The notes under the pieces: generated by a model
The model's database searches: none
Seen by the model: only the letters and a program-made list of their open reading frames with translations
Told to the model about the DNA's origin: nothing
Source of the DNA: Micromonospora sp. C28SCA-DRY-2
GTDB taxonomy: Bacteria; Actinomycetota; Actinomycetes; Mycobacteriales; Micromonosporaceae
Direction of reading: 5' to 3'
NCBI RefSeq assembly: GCF_030519475.1
Contig: NZ_JAUMKD010000006.1
Coordinates: 289,865 to 353,864 of the forward strand
DNA: 64,000 bases
Shown here: piece by piece, positions 55,698 through 63,995 of the stretch
Layout of the letters: every line of letters begins with the position of its first letter
Numbering within the stretch: position 1 is the first letter of the stretch
Position numbers and translations under genes: made by a program

Positions 55698-55717
55698 GGC
55701 GCGGAAGGGTCGCTGAG

Positions 55718-57022
55718 ATGACCACCATCGCGATCCCATCCGGGATGCCGCAGTACGACGACGTGCCGCGTTACGACGTGGCCACGGTGCGCGCCGACTT
55801 CCCGATCCTGGACCGGGAGGTCAACGGGCACCGGCTGGTCTATCTCGACAGCGCCAACACCTCGCACAAGCCGCGGCAGGTGCTCGGCGTGCTCGCCGAG
55901 CACTACGCCCGGCACAACGCCAACGTGTCCCGCTCGGTGCACACGCTGGGCACCGAGGCCACCGAGGCGTACGAGGGCGCCCGGGCCAAGGTGGCCGCGT
56001 TCATCAACGCGCCGAGCGTGGACGAGGTGGTGTTCACCAAGAACTCCACCGAGGCGATCAACATCGTGGCGTACGCCTTCTCGAACGCCTCGCTGCGCCC
56101 GGACGGCGACCCGCGCTTCCGGCTCGGCCCCGGCGACGAGGTGGTGATCTCCGAGATGGAGCACCACTCGAACATCGTCCCGTGGCAGCTGCTCTGCGAG
56201 CGCACCGGCGCGACCCTGCGCTGGTTCCCGGTGACCGACTCGGGGCGGCTGGACGAGTCCGGCCTGGACGACCTGGTCACCGAGCGGACGAAGATCGTCT
56301 CGCTGGTGCACATGTCGAACATCCTCGGCACGGTCAACGCCACCGCGCGGATCACCGAGCGGGTCCGCGAGGTGGGGGCGCTGCTGCTGCTGGACTGCTC
56401 GCAGTCGGTGCCGCACATGCCGATGGACGTGGTCGACTACGACGCCGACTTCATCGTCTTCACCGGGCACAAGATGTGCGGGCCGACCGGCATCGGCGTG
56501 CTCTGGGGGCGGGCCGAGCTGCTGGCGGCGATGCCGCCGGTGTTCGGCGGCGGCTCGATGATCGAGACGGTGGCGATGGGTGGCTCCACCTTCGCCGCGC
56601 CGCCGGCCCGGTTCGAGGCGGGCACCCCGCCGATCGCCGAGGCGGTCGCGCTCGGCGCCGCGGTGGACTACCTCTCCGGCATCGGCATGCGGGCCATCCA
56701 GTGGCACGAGAAGGAGCTGACGGCGTACGCGCTGGACGCCCTCGCCACCGTGCCCGGCCTGCGGATCTTCGGGCCGACGGTGCCGGTGGGCCGGGGCGGG
56801 ACGATCTCCTTCGCCCTCGGCGACGTGCACCCGCACGACGTGGGGCAGGTGCTCGACTCGCTCGGCGTGCAGGTGCGGGTCGGCCACCACTGCGCCCGCC
56901 CGGTCTGCACCCGGTTCGGCGTGCCGGCCACCACGCGGGCCTCGTTCTACCTCTACACCACCACCGAGGAGATCGACGCCCTGGTGGCGGGCCTGGAGCA
57001 GGTGCGGAAGGTGTTCGGCTGA
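55718..57022 (+). CDS. sufS: Cysteine desulfurase SufS
   Basis: A 434-residue PLP-dependent group II cysteine desulfurase that provides persulfide sulfur. The PLP lysine is K252 in FTGHKMCGPTG, the acid pair is in LLLLDCSQSVPH, and the persulfide-carrying Cys392 lies in RVGHHCARPVC. Starts 20 nt after sufC; the stop overlaps the sufU ATG by one base, fitting SufU as its sulfur acceptor. Complete. Confidence 0.97.
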   Translation: MTTIAIPSGMPQYDDVPRYDVATVRADFPILDREVNGHRLVYLDSANTSHKPRQVLGVLAEHYARHNANVSRSVHTLGTEATEAYEGARAKVAAFINAPSVDEVVFTKNSTEAINIVAYAFSNASLRPDGDPRFRLGPGDEVVISEMEHHSNIVPWQLLCERTGATLRWFPVTDSGRLDESGLDDLVTERTKIVSLVHMSNILGTVNATARITERVREVGALLLLDCSQSVPHMPMDVVDYDADFIVFTGHKMCGPTGIGVLWGRAELLAAMPPVFGGGSMIETVAMGGSTFAAPPARFEAGTPPIAEAVALGAAVDYLSGIGMRAIQWHEKELTAYALDALATVPGLRIFGPTVPVGRGGTISFALGDVHPHDVGQVLDSLGVQVRVGHHCARPVCTRFGVPATTRASFYLYTTTEEIDALVAGLEQVRKVFG

Positions 57023-57498
57023 TGCAGCTCGACCAGCTCTACCAGGAGATCATCCTGGACCACTACAAGCACCCGCACGGGCGCGGCCTGCGCGACGCGG
57101 ACGACCCGGCGGACCAGGTCGCCGAGGCGCACCACGTCAACCCCACCTGCGGTGACGAGGTCACCGTCCGGGTCGCCACCGACGGCGACGTGCTGCACGA
57201 CGTCTCGTACGACGGGATGGGCTGCTCGATCAGCCAGGCGTCGGCGAGCGTGCTGCACGAGCTGCTGACGGGCCGGCGCGCCGGGGAAGCTTTCGTGGTG
57301 CACGAGGCGTTCGTGCAGTTGATGTCCGGTCGTGGTCAGGTCACGCCGGACGAGGACGTGCTCGGCGACGGGGTGGCGTTCGCGGGTGTCGCCCGCTACC
57401 CGGCCCGGGTGAAGTGCGCGCTGCTGCCGTGGATGGCGTTCAAGGACGCCGCGGCACGCGCCGGCGTGGGCGCGAGCCCTTCGGAGGTTAAGGCATGA
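57022..57498 (+). CDS. sufU: SUF sulfur-transfer protein SufU
   Basis: A 158-residue IscU-like protein of the SufU type that takes sulfur from SufS. Zinc/persulfide ligands are C43 and D45 (NPTCGDEV), C68 (GMGCSISQAS) and C132 (VKCALLPW). The SufU-specific insertion between the second and third Cys is present. ATG overlaps the sufS stop and its end overlaps sufT by 4 bp. Confident. Confidence 0.96.
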   Translation: MQLDQLYQEIILDHYKHPHGRGLRDADDPADQVAEAHHVNPTCGDEVTVRVATDGDVLHDVSYDGMGCSISQASASVLHELLTGRRAGEAFVVHEAFVQLMSGRGQVTPDEDVLGDGVAFAGVARYPARVKCALLPWMAFKDAAARAGVGASPSEVKA

Positions 57499-57902
57499 GT
57501 AGCGAGGACACCGCCACCGCGGCGACGCCGTCGACCGAGGGTGCCGCCGGCACGCCGGTCGCCGGCGCGGCGGGCGGCAAGGCCGCCGTCGCCGACATCG
57601 AGGAGGCGATGAAGGACGTCGTCGACCCCGAGCTGGGCATCAACGTGGTCGACCTGGGCCTGGTGTACGGCGTGCACGTCGACGACGACAACGTCGCCAC
57701 CCTGGACATGACGCTCACCTCGGCGGCCTGCCCGCTCACCGACGTGATCGAGGACCAGGCCCGGCAGGCGCTGACCACCGGCCCGGGTGGCGGCCTGGTG
57801 AGCGACATCCGGATCAACTGGGTCTGGCTCCCGCCGTGGGGCCCCGACAAGATCACCGACGAGGGCCGCGACCAGCTCCGCTCCCTCGGCTTCAACGTCT
57901 GA
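57495..57902 (+). CDS. sufT: SUF-associated MIP18/DUF59 protein SufT
   Basis: A 135-residue MIP18-family (DUF59) protein that helps mature Fe-S proteins. After an Ala/Thr-rich 30-residue N-tail the core reads IEEAMKDVVDPELGINVVDLGLVYGV with the conserved DPE motif, and the TSAACPLTDVIEDQ segment has the conserved Cys. ATG overlaps sufU (ATGA). Last gene of the suf operon, closed by an 18-bp perfect hairpin 13 nt downstream. Confidence 0.95.
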   Translation: MSSEDTATAATPSTEGAAGTPVAGAAGGKAAVADIEEAMKDVVDPELGINVVDLGLVYGVHVDDDNVATLDMTLTSAACPLTDVIEDQARQALTTGPGGGLVSDIRINWVWLPPWGPDKITDEGRDQLRSLGFNV

Positions 57903-57915
57903 CCCGTCCGGTCAC

Positions 57916-57954
57916 CGTCGAGCGCGGCGCCCCCGCGGGGCGCCGCGCTCGACG
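57916..57954 (+). terminator. Strong intrinsic terminator of the suf operon
   Basis: Perfect 18-bp stem (arms 57916-57933 and 57937-57954) with a 3-nt CGC loop. The longest perfect hairpin found in the window. Confidence 0.9.
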
Positions 57955-57987
57955 CGTCTCACCCCGCCGCGCTCGCTGGGGCTCCAC

Positions 57988-58039
57988 GATCGTCTGCTGG
58001 TGAGCGGGCGCGGGCAGCCCTGTCCAGCAGCAGACGATC
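57988..58039. repeat. Inverted repeat after the suf terminator
   Basis: GATCGTCTGCTG at 57988-57999 and its exact complement at 58028-58039, separated by 28 nt (the right side has an extra CAG). It lies in the 303-bp space between sufT and the LysE gene, which otherwise shows no gene. A second terminator or a dispersed repeat element is possible. Confidence 0.65.
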
Positions 58040-58205
58040 ACGGGGTCACAGGGCCGCGGAAATCGGTGGCGGGGGTGGGGGAGCGGGCGCAGGATGGGCG
58101 GGTGTTCGAGACGTACCGGATGAAGCCCGTCCCTGTCGCCGCGACCGTCGTCGCGCGTCGACAGCGCACGGCGCCCGGTCGCGCCTCGACCCGCCGCCGA
58201 CGGTC

Positions 58206-58835
58206 GTGACCGGCGCGTTCCTGGCCGGCCTGGTCGCCGGCTACGGCGTCGCCATCCCGGTCGGCGCGATCGCCGTGCTCATCCTGGGGCTCAGCGCCCG
58301 GACGTCGTTCCGGGTCGGCGCGGCCGCCGCGCTCGGGGTGGCCACCGCCGACGGCCTCTACGCCGCGGTGGCGGCCCTCGGCGGGGCGGTGGTCGCCGGG
58401 CTGATCGCCCCGGTCGCCGGCCCGCTGCGGCTGGCCGCCGCGCTCGTGCTGCTCGCCATCGCCGGCCACGGCGCCTGGCGGGCGGTGCGACCCCGAACCG
58501 CGCCCGCCGGTCCCGCCGACGGTCGCCGGGGACTGGACACCCCGACCCGGGCCTTCGCCGGGGTGCTGGCGCTGACCCTGCTGAACCCGGCGACGGTGGT
58601 CTACTTCGCCGCCCTCGTCATCGGTCGGCAGGGCGGTGCGGATCCGGGCGCGGCCGACGCGCTGCTCTTCGTGGTGGGCGCCTTCCTCGCCTCGGCCAGC
58701 TGGCAGTTGCTGATCGCCGGTGGGGGCACCCTGGTCGGGCGGCTGCTGACCGGGCCGCGCGGCCGCCGCGTCACGGCCCTGGTCTCCAGCGCCCTGATCG
58801 CGGCCCTGGCGACAGCCATGCTGCTGCCAGGATGA
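58206..58835 (+). CDS. LysE/RhtB-family exporter
   Basis: A 209-residue, six-helix membrane protein of the LysE/RhtB amino-acid exporter family. The N-terminus GLVAGYGVAIPVGAIAVLILGLSAR has the family PxG pattern, and the middle helix reads FAGVLALTLLNPATVVYFAALVIG with the conserved NP. GTG 58206 is used; the frame is open somewhat upstream and no good SD is seen. Stands alone, convergent with the DsbA-TPR gene. Substrate unknown. Confidence 0.85.
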   Translation: MTGAFLAGLVAGYGVAIPVGAIAVLILGLSARTSFRVGAAAALGVATADGLYAAVAALGGAVVAGLIAPVAGPLRLAAALVLLAIAGHGAWRAVRPRTAPAGPADGRRGLDTPTRAFAGVLALTLLNPATVVYFAALVIGRQGGADPGAADALLFVVGAFLASASWQLLIAGGGTLVGRLLTGPRGRRVTALVSSALIAALATAMLLPG

Positions 58836-58958
58836 GGCCGCCACCACCGCCGCGTGGCGCCCGCCAGACGACGCGTGTGCGGGCGGCCCGACCGGGGCGT
58901 GCGGCCAACCGGTCGCGGGCACCCTCGACCGAGGTGCCCGCCGAGCCGGCGCCGGCGG

Positions 58959-59936
58959 TCAGCCGGCGTAGCCGGGGGACATCGCCGCCGCCAGGCGCAG
59001 GTGGGCGGTGGCTCGGGGATCGCCCTGCCGCTGGAGGGTCCGCCCCAGCAGCAACCGCACGTACGAGTCGTCCGGCGCCTGCGCCGCGAGCGGCTCCAGG
59101 ATCCGCAGCGCCCGGTTGAGCTGGGCGGAGTGGAAGTAGGCCCGGGCGGCGAGCAGTCGGGTGCCGCGATCGTCGCCGTGGCTGTCGAGCAGGGGCCGGA
59201 GCAGGGTGAGGGCGCCCAGGGGATCACCGAGGTCCAGCAGCGCCTCGGCGTGCCGGAGGCGTTCGACCTCCTCGGGGACCCGGCGCGGGCTGCGGCCGGC
59301 GGCCCCGGCCAGGAAGGCGTGGATCACCTCCGGGGGCTGCGCGCCGCGCAGGGCCGCGCCGTTCGCGACGAACGTCGGGGACGTCGCCACCCCCGTGGCC
59401 CGGCCCCGCAGCACCAGTTCCCGGACGGTCATGTCGCCCGCGCCGTCGGCGAGCAGCCCGCCGCCCGCGGGGAACCCGGCCCGGCGGCACACCTCGTCCA
59501 GCACGCCGGGGAGGCTGATGTCCAGGGCGTCGACGAAGTGCGCCCGCATGACCTCCTCGGCGACCGCGTCCTGCAGCCGCGGGCCGCCGGCGTCGTGGGC
59601 GACGGCGATGAGGCGGTGGGCGTCGTGGCTGCTGGCCCGCCAGCCGGCCCCCCAACGGGGGCCGAGACCCTCGGCGAGCGCGATGCGGGAGACGCGTTCC
59701 CGGTTCTCGCCGGGCGTGAGGCCCGGCGCGCACCCGCGGAGGGCGGCGTCCACCGTCGGGTCGCGGAGCAGGTCGGCCAGGGGCTCACCGGGGGTGGGGG
59801 CGGCGGGGTCGATCCGGTACGGCCGCCAGACGACCTCGACCGGGTCGCCCGGCCAGGACGCCAGCGCCCGCTCCAGCCGCCGCTTGCCGATGTACGCCCA
59901 CGGGCAGACGACGTCCGCCCAGATCTCGATCCGCAT
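58959..59936 (-). CDS. DsbA/FrnE-type thioredoxin-fold protein with C-terminal TPR domain
   Basis: A 325-residue fusion. Residues 1-215 are a DsbA/FrnE-like thioredoxin fold: IEIWADVVCPWAYIGKRRLE, with active site C-P-W-A lacking the second Cys, and TSPTFVANG containing the cis-Pro. Residues 225-325 form three TPR-like helix pairs (AEALLDLGDPLGALTLLRPL, AARAYFHSAQLNRALRILEPL, LLGRTLQRQGDPRATAHLRL), normally a separate small actinobacterial protein. ATG 59936 is preceded by TAGCCT at 7 nt (leaderless). Divergent from a TetR gene with a palindrome between. Likely redox-inactive, perhaps isomerase- or S-transferase-like. Confidence 0.8.
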   Translation of the reverse strand: MRIEIWADVVCPWAYIGKRRLERALASWPGDPVEVVWRPYRIDPAAPTPGEPLADLLRDPTVDAALRGCAPGLTPGENRERVSRIALAEGLGPRWGAGWRASSHDAHRLIAVAHDAGGPRLQDAVAEEVMRAHFVDALDISLPGVLDEVCRRAGFPAGGGLLADGAGDMTVRELVLRGRATGVATSPTFVANGAALRGAQPPEVIHAFLAGAAGRSPRRVPEEVERLRHAEALLDLGDPLGALTLLRPLLDSHGDDRGTRLLAARAYFHSAQLNRALRILEPLAAQAPDDSYVRLLLGRTLQRQGDPRATAHLRLAAAMSPGYAG

Positions 59937-59943
59937 GGCCGAG

Positions 59944-59993
59944 AGGCTACACGACACGTGTCGTATAAACCACGGGTGTCGTATAGTGGCGGG
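59944..59993. promoter_or_regulatory. Divergent leaderless promoters and TetR operator
   Basis: Minus strand: TAGCCT (59949-59944), 7 nt before ATG 59936. Plus strand: TGTCGT, 17-nt spacer, TATAGT (59982-59987), 6 nt before GTG 59994. The 14-bp palindrome ACGACAC-GTGTCGT (59951-59964) lies between the -10 boxes. A direct copy of GTGTCGTATA occurs at 59958-59967 and 59976-59985, so repressor binding would cover both promoters. Confidence 0.75.
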
Positions 59994-60551
59994 GTGAACT
60001 CCTCCGACCCCCGCGTCCTGCGGACCCGGGCCAGGTTGCGCGCGGCCGTCCTGGAACTGGCGGCCGAGCGGGAGCTGGGCGACATCACGATCGCCGAGGT
60101 GGCCAAGCGGGCCGGGGTCAACCGCGCGACGACCTACCTGCACTTCCCCGACCTGGACGCGCTCGTCACCGACGCGATGGAGGAGGCCGTCGCCCAGGTG
60201 GCCCGCGCCGCGGCGCTCTGCCCGCTGGACGCCCCGCGCGACGAGCCGCCGCAGCCGCTGCGCGACCTCTTCGACACCGTGGCCGCCAACGCGGTTCTCT
60301 ACCGCAGGATGCTGTCCCCGCACGGCAGCGCCCGCTTCGCGGCGGGCCTGCGCGACCGGCTCGCCGCCGAACTGCGGCGCAGCCTGGCGACGCGGGCGCG
60401 GCCGCGGGGAGTGGACGATGTGCCGGTGGACCTGCACGCCGCCTACCTCGCCGGCGCCCTCACCGGCGTCATCGCCACCTGGACGGCGGCGCGGGCCCCC
60501 GCCGGCGCGGCCGACACGGCACTCGCGACGTGGCGGTTGCTCCGTGGTTGA
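59994..60551 (+). CDS. TetR-family transcriptional regulator
   Basis: A 185-residue TetR regulator. The HTH is RLRAAVLELAAERELGDITIAEVAKRAGVNRATTYLHF, the family signature. The C-terminal domain is of the TetR_C_33-like helical type. GTG 59994 is the leaderless start, 6 nt after TATAGT. Divergent from the DsbA-TPR fusion, with a palindrome covering both promoters; it very likely represses itself and that gene. Followed after 33 nt by the acVLRF1 gene, which has its own good SD. Confidence 0.9.
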   Translation: MNSSDPRVLRTRARLRAAVLELAAERELGDITIAEVAKRAGVNRATTYLHFPDLDALVTDAMEEAVAQVARAAALCPLDAPRDEPPQPLRDLFDTVAANAVLYRRMLSPHGSARFAAGLRDRLAAELRRSLATRARPRGVDDVPVDLHAAYLAGALTGVIATWTAARAPAGAADTALATWRLLRG

Positions 60552-60584
60552 GCCGGTTCGCGTTACGTCATTCGGGAGGTTGCC

Positions 60585-61238
60585 GTGGTCGGCAGGCCGG
60601 CGGTAGGCGGCGGTCGGTGGGTCGAGGTGGACCCCGGCCGGGTGGGCCGCTGGGTCACCGGCTTCACGGACCGGCACGGCCCGCCCGTCACCACCGCCGA
60701 GGGCTACGGCCTGCGACTCGCCGCCCCGGACGGCGCGACCGCCGAGCTGCACACCCCACCGGGCGCCCCGGCCACCGCCGACCTGGCCGGGTTCGTGGCC
60801 GCCGCGACCGCGCCCCGCCGGATCGGCCTGCTGCTCGCCCGCAAGGGCGCGGTGGCGGTGGGCGTCGCGGCGGGGGAGGAGCTGGAGGTCTCCAAGGTGG
60901 ACACCCGCTACGTGCAGGGCCGCACCGCCGCCGGGGGCTGGTCCCAGCAGCGCTTCGCCCGGCGCCGCGACAACCAGGCGAAGGCGGCGCTGGCCGACGC
61001 CGCCGAGCTGGCCGTACGGCTGCTGCTGCCGGCCGCGTCGACGCTGAGCGCGCTGGTCTGCGGGGGTGACCGGCGGGCGGTGGACACCGTGCTGACCGAC
61101 CGGCGGCTCGCCCCGCTGGCCGCGCTGCGCGCCGAGCGCCTGCTCGACGTGCCCGAACCCCGGCACGCCGTGCTGGTCGGCGCGATCGCCGCCGCCCGGG
61201 CGGTGCGGATCCTGGTCCGCGACCCCGAGCCCACCTGA
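60585..61238 (+). CDS. acVLRF1-family peptidyl-tRNA hydrolase/release factor
   Basis: A 217-residue protein of the actinobacterial Vms1-like release factor 1 group, related to eRF1 and Vms1/ANKZF1. It is proposed to cleave peptidyl-tRNA on stalled ribosomes. The key loop GGWSQQRFARRRDNQ (117-131) contains the glutamine used in place of the GGQ motif. GTG 60585 follows GGGAGG at 5 nt. It starts 33 nt after a TetR gene and about 85 nt before the XRE-TPR pair. Family assignment is from the motif and context; no biochemistry is visible. Confidence 0.85.
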   Translation: MVGRPAVGGGRWVEVDPGRVGRWVTGFTDRHGPPVTTAEGYGLRLAAPDGATAELHTPPGAPATADLAGFVAAATAPRRIGLLLARKGAVAVGVAAGEELEVSKVDTRYVQGRTAAGGWSQQRFARRRDNQAKAALADAAELAVRLLLPAASTLSALVCGGDRRAVDTVLTDRRLAPLAALRAERLLDVPEPRHAVLVGAIAAARAVRILVRDPEPT

Positions 61239-61290
61239 CCCCCCGCCTCGGCAGCGCCGCCGAGGGCGGTCGACCGCGCGGCGGGCGCAC

Positions 61291-61296
61291 TAGGCT
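61291..61296 (+). promoter_or_regulatory. Probable -10 for the XRE-TPR pair
   Basis: TAGGCT 27 nt before ATG 61324, predicting a short leader with AAGGAG as SD. Confidence 0.55.
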
Positions 61297-61323
61297 GGGC
61301 GCGACGGTCGGGAAGGAGCCGGG

Positions 61324-62673
61324 ATGGCGGAGACGGCCGCGGCCGACGTCGTCGTGATCGGCGACGACGCCCCGGACGACGACCTGGTCGTGGAGAGCCT
61401 GGGCCAGCGGATCCGGCGGCTGCGGGTGGCCCGGGGCCTGACCCAGCAACAGGTCGTCGGCACCCGCTACACCCGCGCCTTCCTCGGCGCGGTGGAGTCG
61501 GGCGCCCGCGCACCCAGCCCGGAGGCGCTGGCGTACGTCGCGCGGCGGCTCGGGGTGCCGGTGGACGACCTGCGGTACGGCCGGCCACCCGGGGTGGCCG
61601 ATCAGCTCGCGGCCGAGCACGCGGCCGCCCGGCGGGCCCTGTCCGCCGGACAGGTGGCCGCCGCCGAGCAGGCGCTGACCCGGATCCGCCGCCGCGCCGA
61701 CCACTACCGCCTCCCCGAACTGGCCGGCTGGGCCGGCTACCACCTGGCGGAGGCGCAGCTGCACCGCGGGCTGACCGAGGACGCCGCCGCCCGCTACGAC
61801 GAGCTGGCCCGTGCGGTCCCCGACGGGTGCCCGGCGCTGCGCGCGGCGGTGCTGGCCCGGCAGGCGTACTGCCTGCTGGTCACCGGGGACGCGCCGCGGG
61901 CGGTGGCGATCCTCGAGGGCGGCCTGCGGGCGCTCCGGGCGACCCCGCCGGTGGACGCCGACGCCGAGCTGCGGCTGACCAACGCACTGATGTACACCTT
62001 CCTCGAACTGAGCTGGCGGGACCGGGCCCGGCGGCTGGAGCGGGACGTCTCCCCGCTGCTGGATCGGGTGGCCAACCAGGAGTGGGTGGCGCAGTTCCAC
62101 GCCATCGCCGGGCAGCTGCGCCGCGACGGCGAGCTGGCCGAGGCGGACCACCACCTGCGGGAGGCCGGTCGCCGCTACGCCGAGCTGGGATTGACCCGGG
62201 AGATCGGGCTGTGCCGGTGGGCCCGTGGCTACGTGCTGCTGCGGGCCGGCCGCCCGGGGGAGGCGGGCACCGAGCTGCGCCGGGCCCGCGAGATCCTGGG
62301 CGCCGTCGGCGCGGTGCTCGACGAGGCGGGGGCGACCCTGGAGCTGGCCGAGGCGCGCCGCCGGGAGGGCGTACTGGACGAGGCGGGCGAGCTGGCCGAG
62401 CACGCCGCCCGGACGGCGACGGCCTGCGACCACCGGGAGCTGATGGCCGAGGCCGACCGGGTACGCGGGCTGGTGCGGGCCGCCCAGGGCGACGCCGACC
62501 AGGCGCGGCGGCTGCTGCTACGGGCGGTCGACCGGTACGAGCGGGCCGGCCTGATGGGCGACGTGGTGATCACCTGCCGCCACCTCGCCGAGCTGCTGCT
62601 GGCCGGGGCCGAGCGGGACGCGGCCGCGGCGGTGCTGCGGCGCGGGCTGCGTGCGGCGGAGCGGCTGTCGTGA
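61324..62673 (+). CDS. XRE-family HTH/TPR regulator 1
   Basis: A 449-residue protein. An N-terminal XRE helix-turn-helix (SLGQRIRRLRVARGLTQQQV...RAFLGAVESGARAPSPEAL, about 26-70) is followed by some 350 residues of TPR-like helix pairs such as AGYHLAEAQLHRGLTEDAAARY. This layout is that of Rgg/PlcR-like and actinobacterial peptide- or protein-responsive regulators. ATG 61324 has AAGGAG upstream. Its stop overlaps the GTG of a paralogue by 4 bp. Target genes and ligand are unknown. Confidence 0.88.
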   Translation: MAETAAADVVVIGDDAPDDDLVVESLGQRIRRLRVARGLTQQQVVGTRYTRAFLGAVESGARAPSPEALAYVARRLGVPVDDLRYGRPPGVADQLAAEHAAARRALSAGQVAAAEQALTRIRRRADHYRLPELAGWAGYHLAEAQLHRGLTEDAAARYDELARAVPDGCPALRAAVLARQAYCLLVTGDAPRAVAILEGGLRALRATPPVDADAELRLTNALMYTFLELSWRDRARRLERDVSPLLDRVANQEWVAQFHAIAGQLRRDGELAEADHHLREAGRRYAELGLTREIGLCRWARGYVLLRAGRPGEAGTELRRAREILGAVGAVLDEAGATLELAEARRREGVLDEAGELAEHAARTATACDHRELMAEADRVRGLVRAAQGDADQARRLLLRAVDRYERAGLMGDVVITCRHLAELLLAGAERDAAAAVLRRGLRAAERLS

Positions 62674-63995
62674 CCGGGCCGGAGCCCGGTACGCCGGGGG
62701 CGACGGCGCTGGGCGCGCGGATCCAGCGGCTGCGCGCGGCCCGGGGGCTCACCCAGCGTGCCCTGGCCGAGCCCCGGTACACCGCTGCCTACGTCTCCGC
62801 CGTGGAGGGTGGGCGGCGGGTGCCCTCCGCCGACGCGGTCGCCCACTTCGCCGAGCGGCTCGGCGTCACCCCGGCGGACCTGGCCACCGGCCGCTCGCCG
62901 GCCGACGTGCTCCGCCTGCGGGTCCGGCTGGTCCGGGCGGACCTGGCCGGCGCCACCGGCGAGACGGCCACCGTGCTGCACGGGGTGGCCGCCGCCGCCG
63001 CGGAGCTGGACGAGCCGGTGGTGGCCGCCCGGGCCCGGCTCGGACTGGCCACTGTGGCGCTGCGCCGGGACGACCCGGACACCGCCTCGGCCCAGCTCGA
63101 CCGGGCGGAGGCGCTGCTGGCCGGGGCGCCGCCGCCGGTCCGCGCCGAGGTGGCCGCCGGCCGGGCCGCGGTGGCGTACCACACCGGTGACCCCCGGTAC
63201 GCCCGCTACCTGCTCACCGAGGCGCGGGACGCGTTGACGCGGGACGGCTTTCCGGACCCGTCTGCCCTGCTGACCCTGTGCGCGGACCTGGTGCTCTGCC
63301 ACGTCGCGCTCGGCGACGGGGAGGCGGCCGCCGAGGCCGCCGGGCAGGCCCTCGCGCTGGCCGTGCTGCCCGCACCGGCCCGGGTGGCCGAGCTGCACCT
63401 GACAGTGGCGGAATCGCTGCTCGCCGCGGGAGGTATCGCGGAGGCCGCCGTCGCCGTGGAACAGGCCCGGCAGGCCGCCCGGCAGGTCGCCATGCGGGTG
63501 CAGTTGGCCTGCTGCCGCCGGGCCCGCGGGCAGGGACGCCGGGCCGCCGGCGACCTGGCCGGCGCCCTCGCCGACCTGGCCACCGCGCACACCGCGCTGA
63601 CCGACGCCGGGCAGCGGGCCCTGGCCCGGGAGGCCGGTGTGGACCTCGCCGAGGTCTACCACGCGCTCGGCCAGCCGGAGCACGCCGAGGCGCTGCTCCG
63701 CGACGCCGCCGATCCGGGCGGCGACGTGGCGGTGGCGGCCCGGGCCGACCGGGTACGCGGTCTGCTGCGGGCCGACGCCGGGGACCAGGCGGCCGCCGAG
63801 CGGCACCTGCGCGCTGCGGCCGCGGGTTTCCGGGCGGCCGGATGGCGCCGGGAACTGGCGGCGGTGGTCCTGCTGCTCGCCGACCGGCTGGAGCGGTGGG
63901 GCCGGCCGGGTGACGCGCTCGACCTGCTCCGCGACGGGTTGCACCAGGTGGAGCAGCTCGGCGAGCGGGTGACTGGGTCCCGCGCCACCGCCTGA
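62670..63995 (+). CDS. XRE-family HTH/TPR regulator 2 (paralogue)
   Basis: A 441-residue paralogue of the preceding gene, with the same plan: XRE HTH (ALGARIQRLRAARGLTQRAL...AAYVSAVEGGRRVPSADAV, about 12-55) and TPR-like helices to the end (for example EAGVDLAEVYHALGQPEHAEALL). GTG 62670 overlaps the upstream stop (GTGA), so both are made from one mRNA in similar amount. The tandem suggests heterodimers or a duplicated sensor. The stop lies 5 bp before the window end. Confidence 0.88.
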   Translation: MTGPEPGTPGATALGARIQRLRAARGLTQRALAEPRYTAAYVSAVEGGRRVPSADAVAHFAERLGVTPADLATGRSPADVLRLRVRLVRADLAGATGETATVLHGVAAAAAELDEPVVAARARLGLATVALRRDDPDTASAQLDRAEALLAGAPPPVRAEVAAGRAAVAYHTGDPRYARYLLTEARDALTRDGFPDPSALLTLCADLVLCHVALGDGEAAAEAAGQALALAVLPAPARVAELHLTVAESLLAAGGIAEAAVAVEQARQAARQVAMRVQLACCRRARGQGRRAAGDLAGALADLATAHTALTDAGQRALAREAGVDLAEVYHALGQPEHAEALLRDAADPGGDVAVAARADRVRGLLRADAGDQAAAERHLRAAAAGFRAAGWRRELAAVVLLLADRLERWGRPGDALDLLRDGLHQVEQLGERVTGSRATA

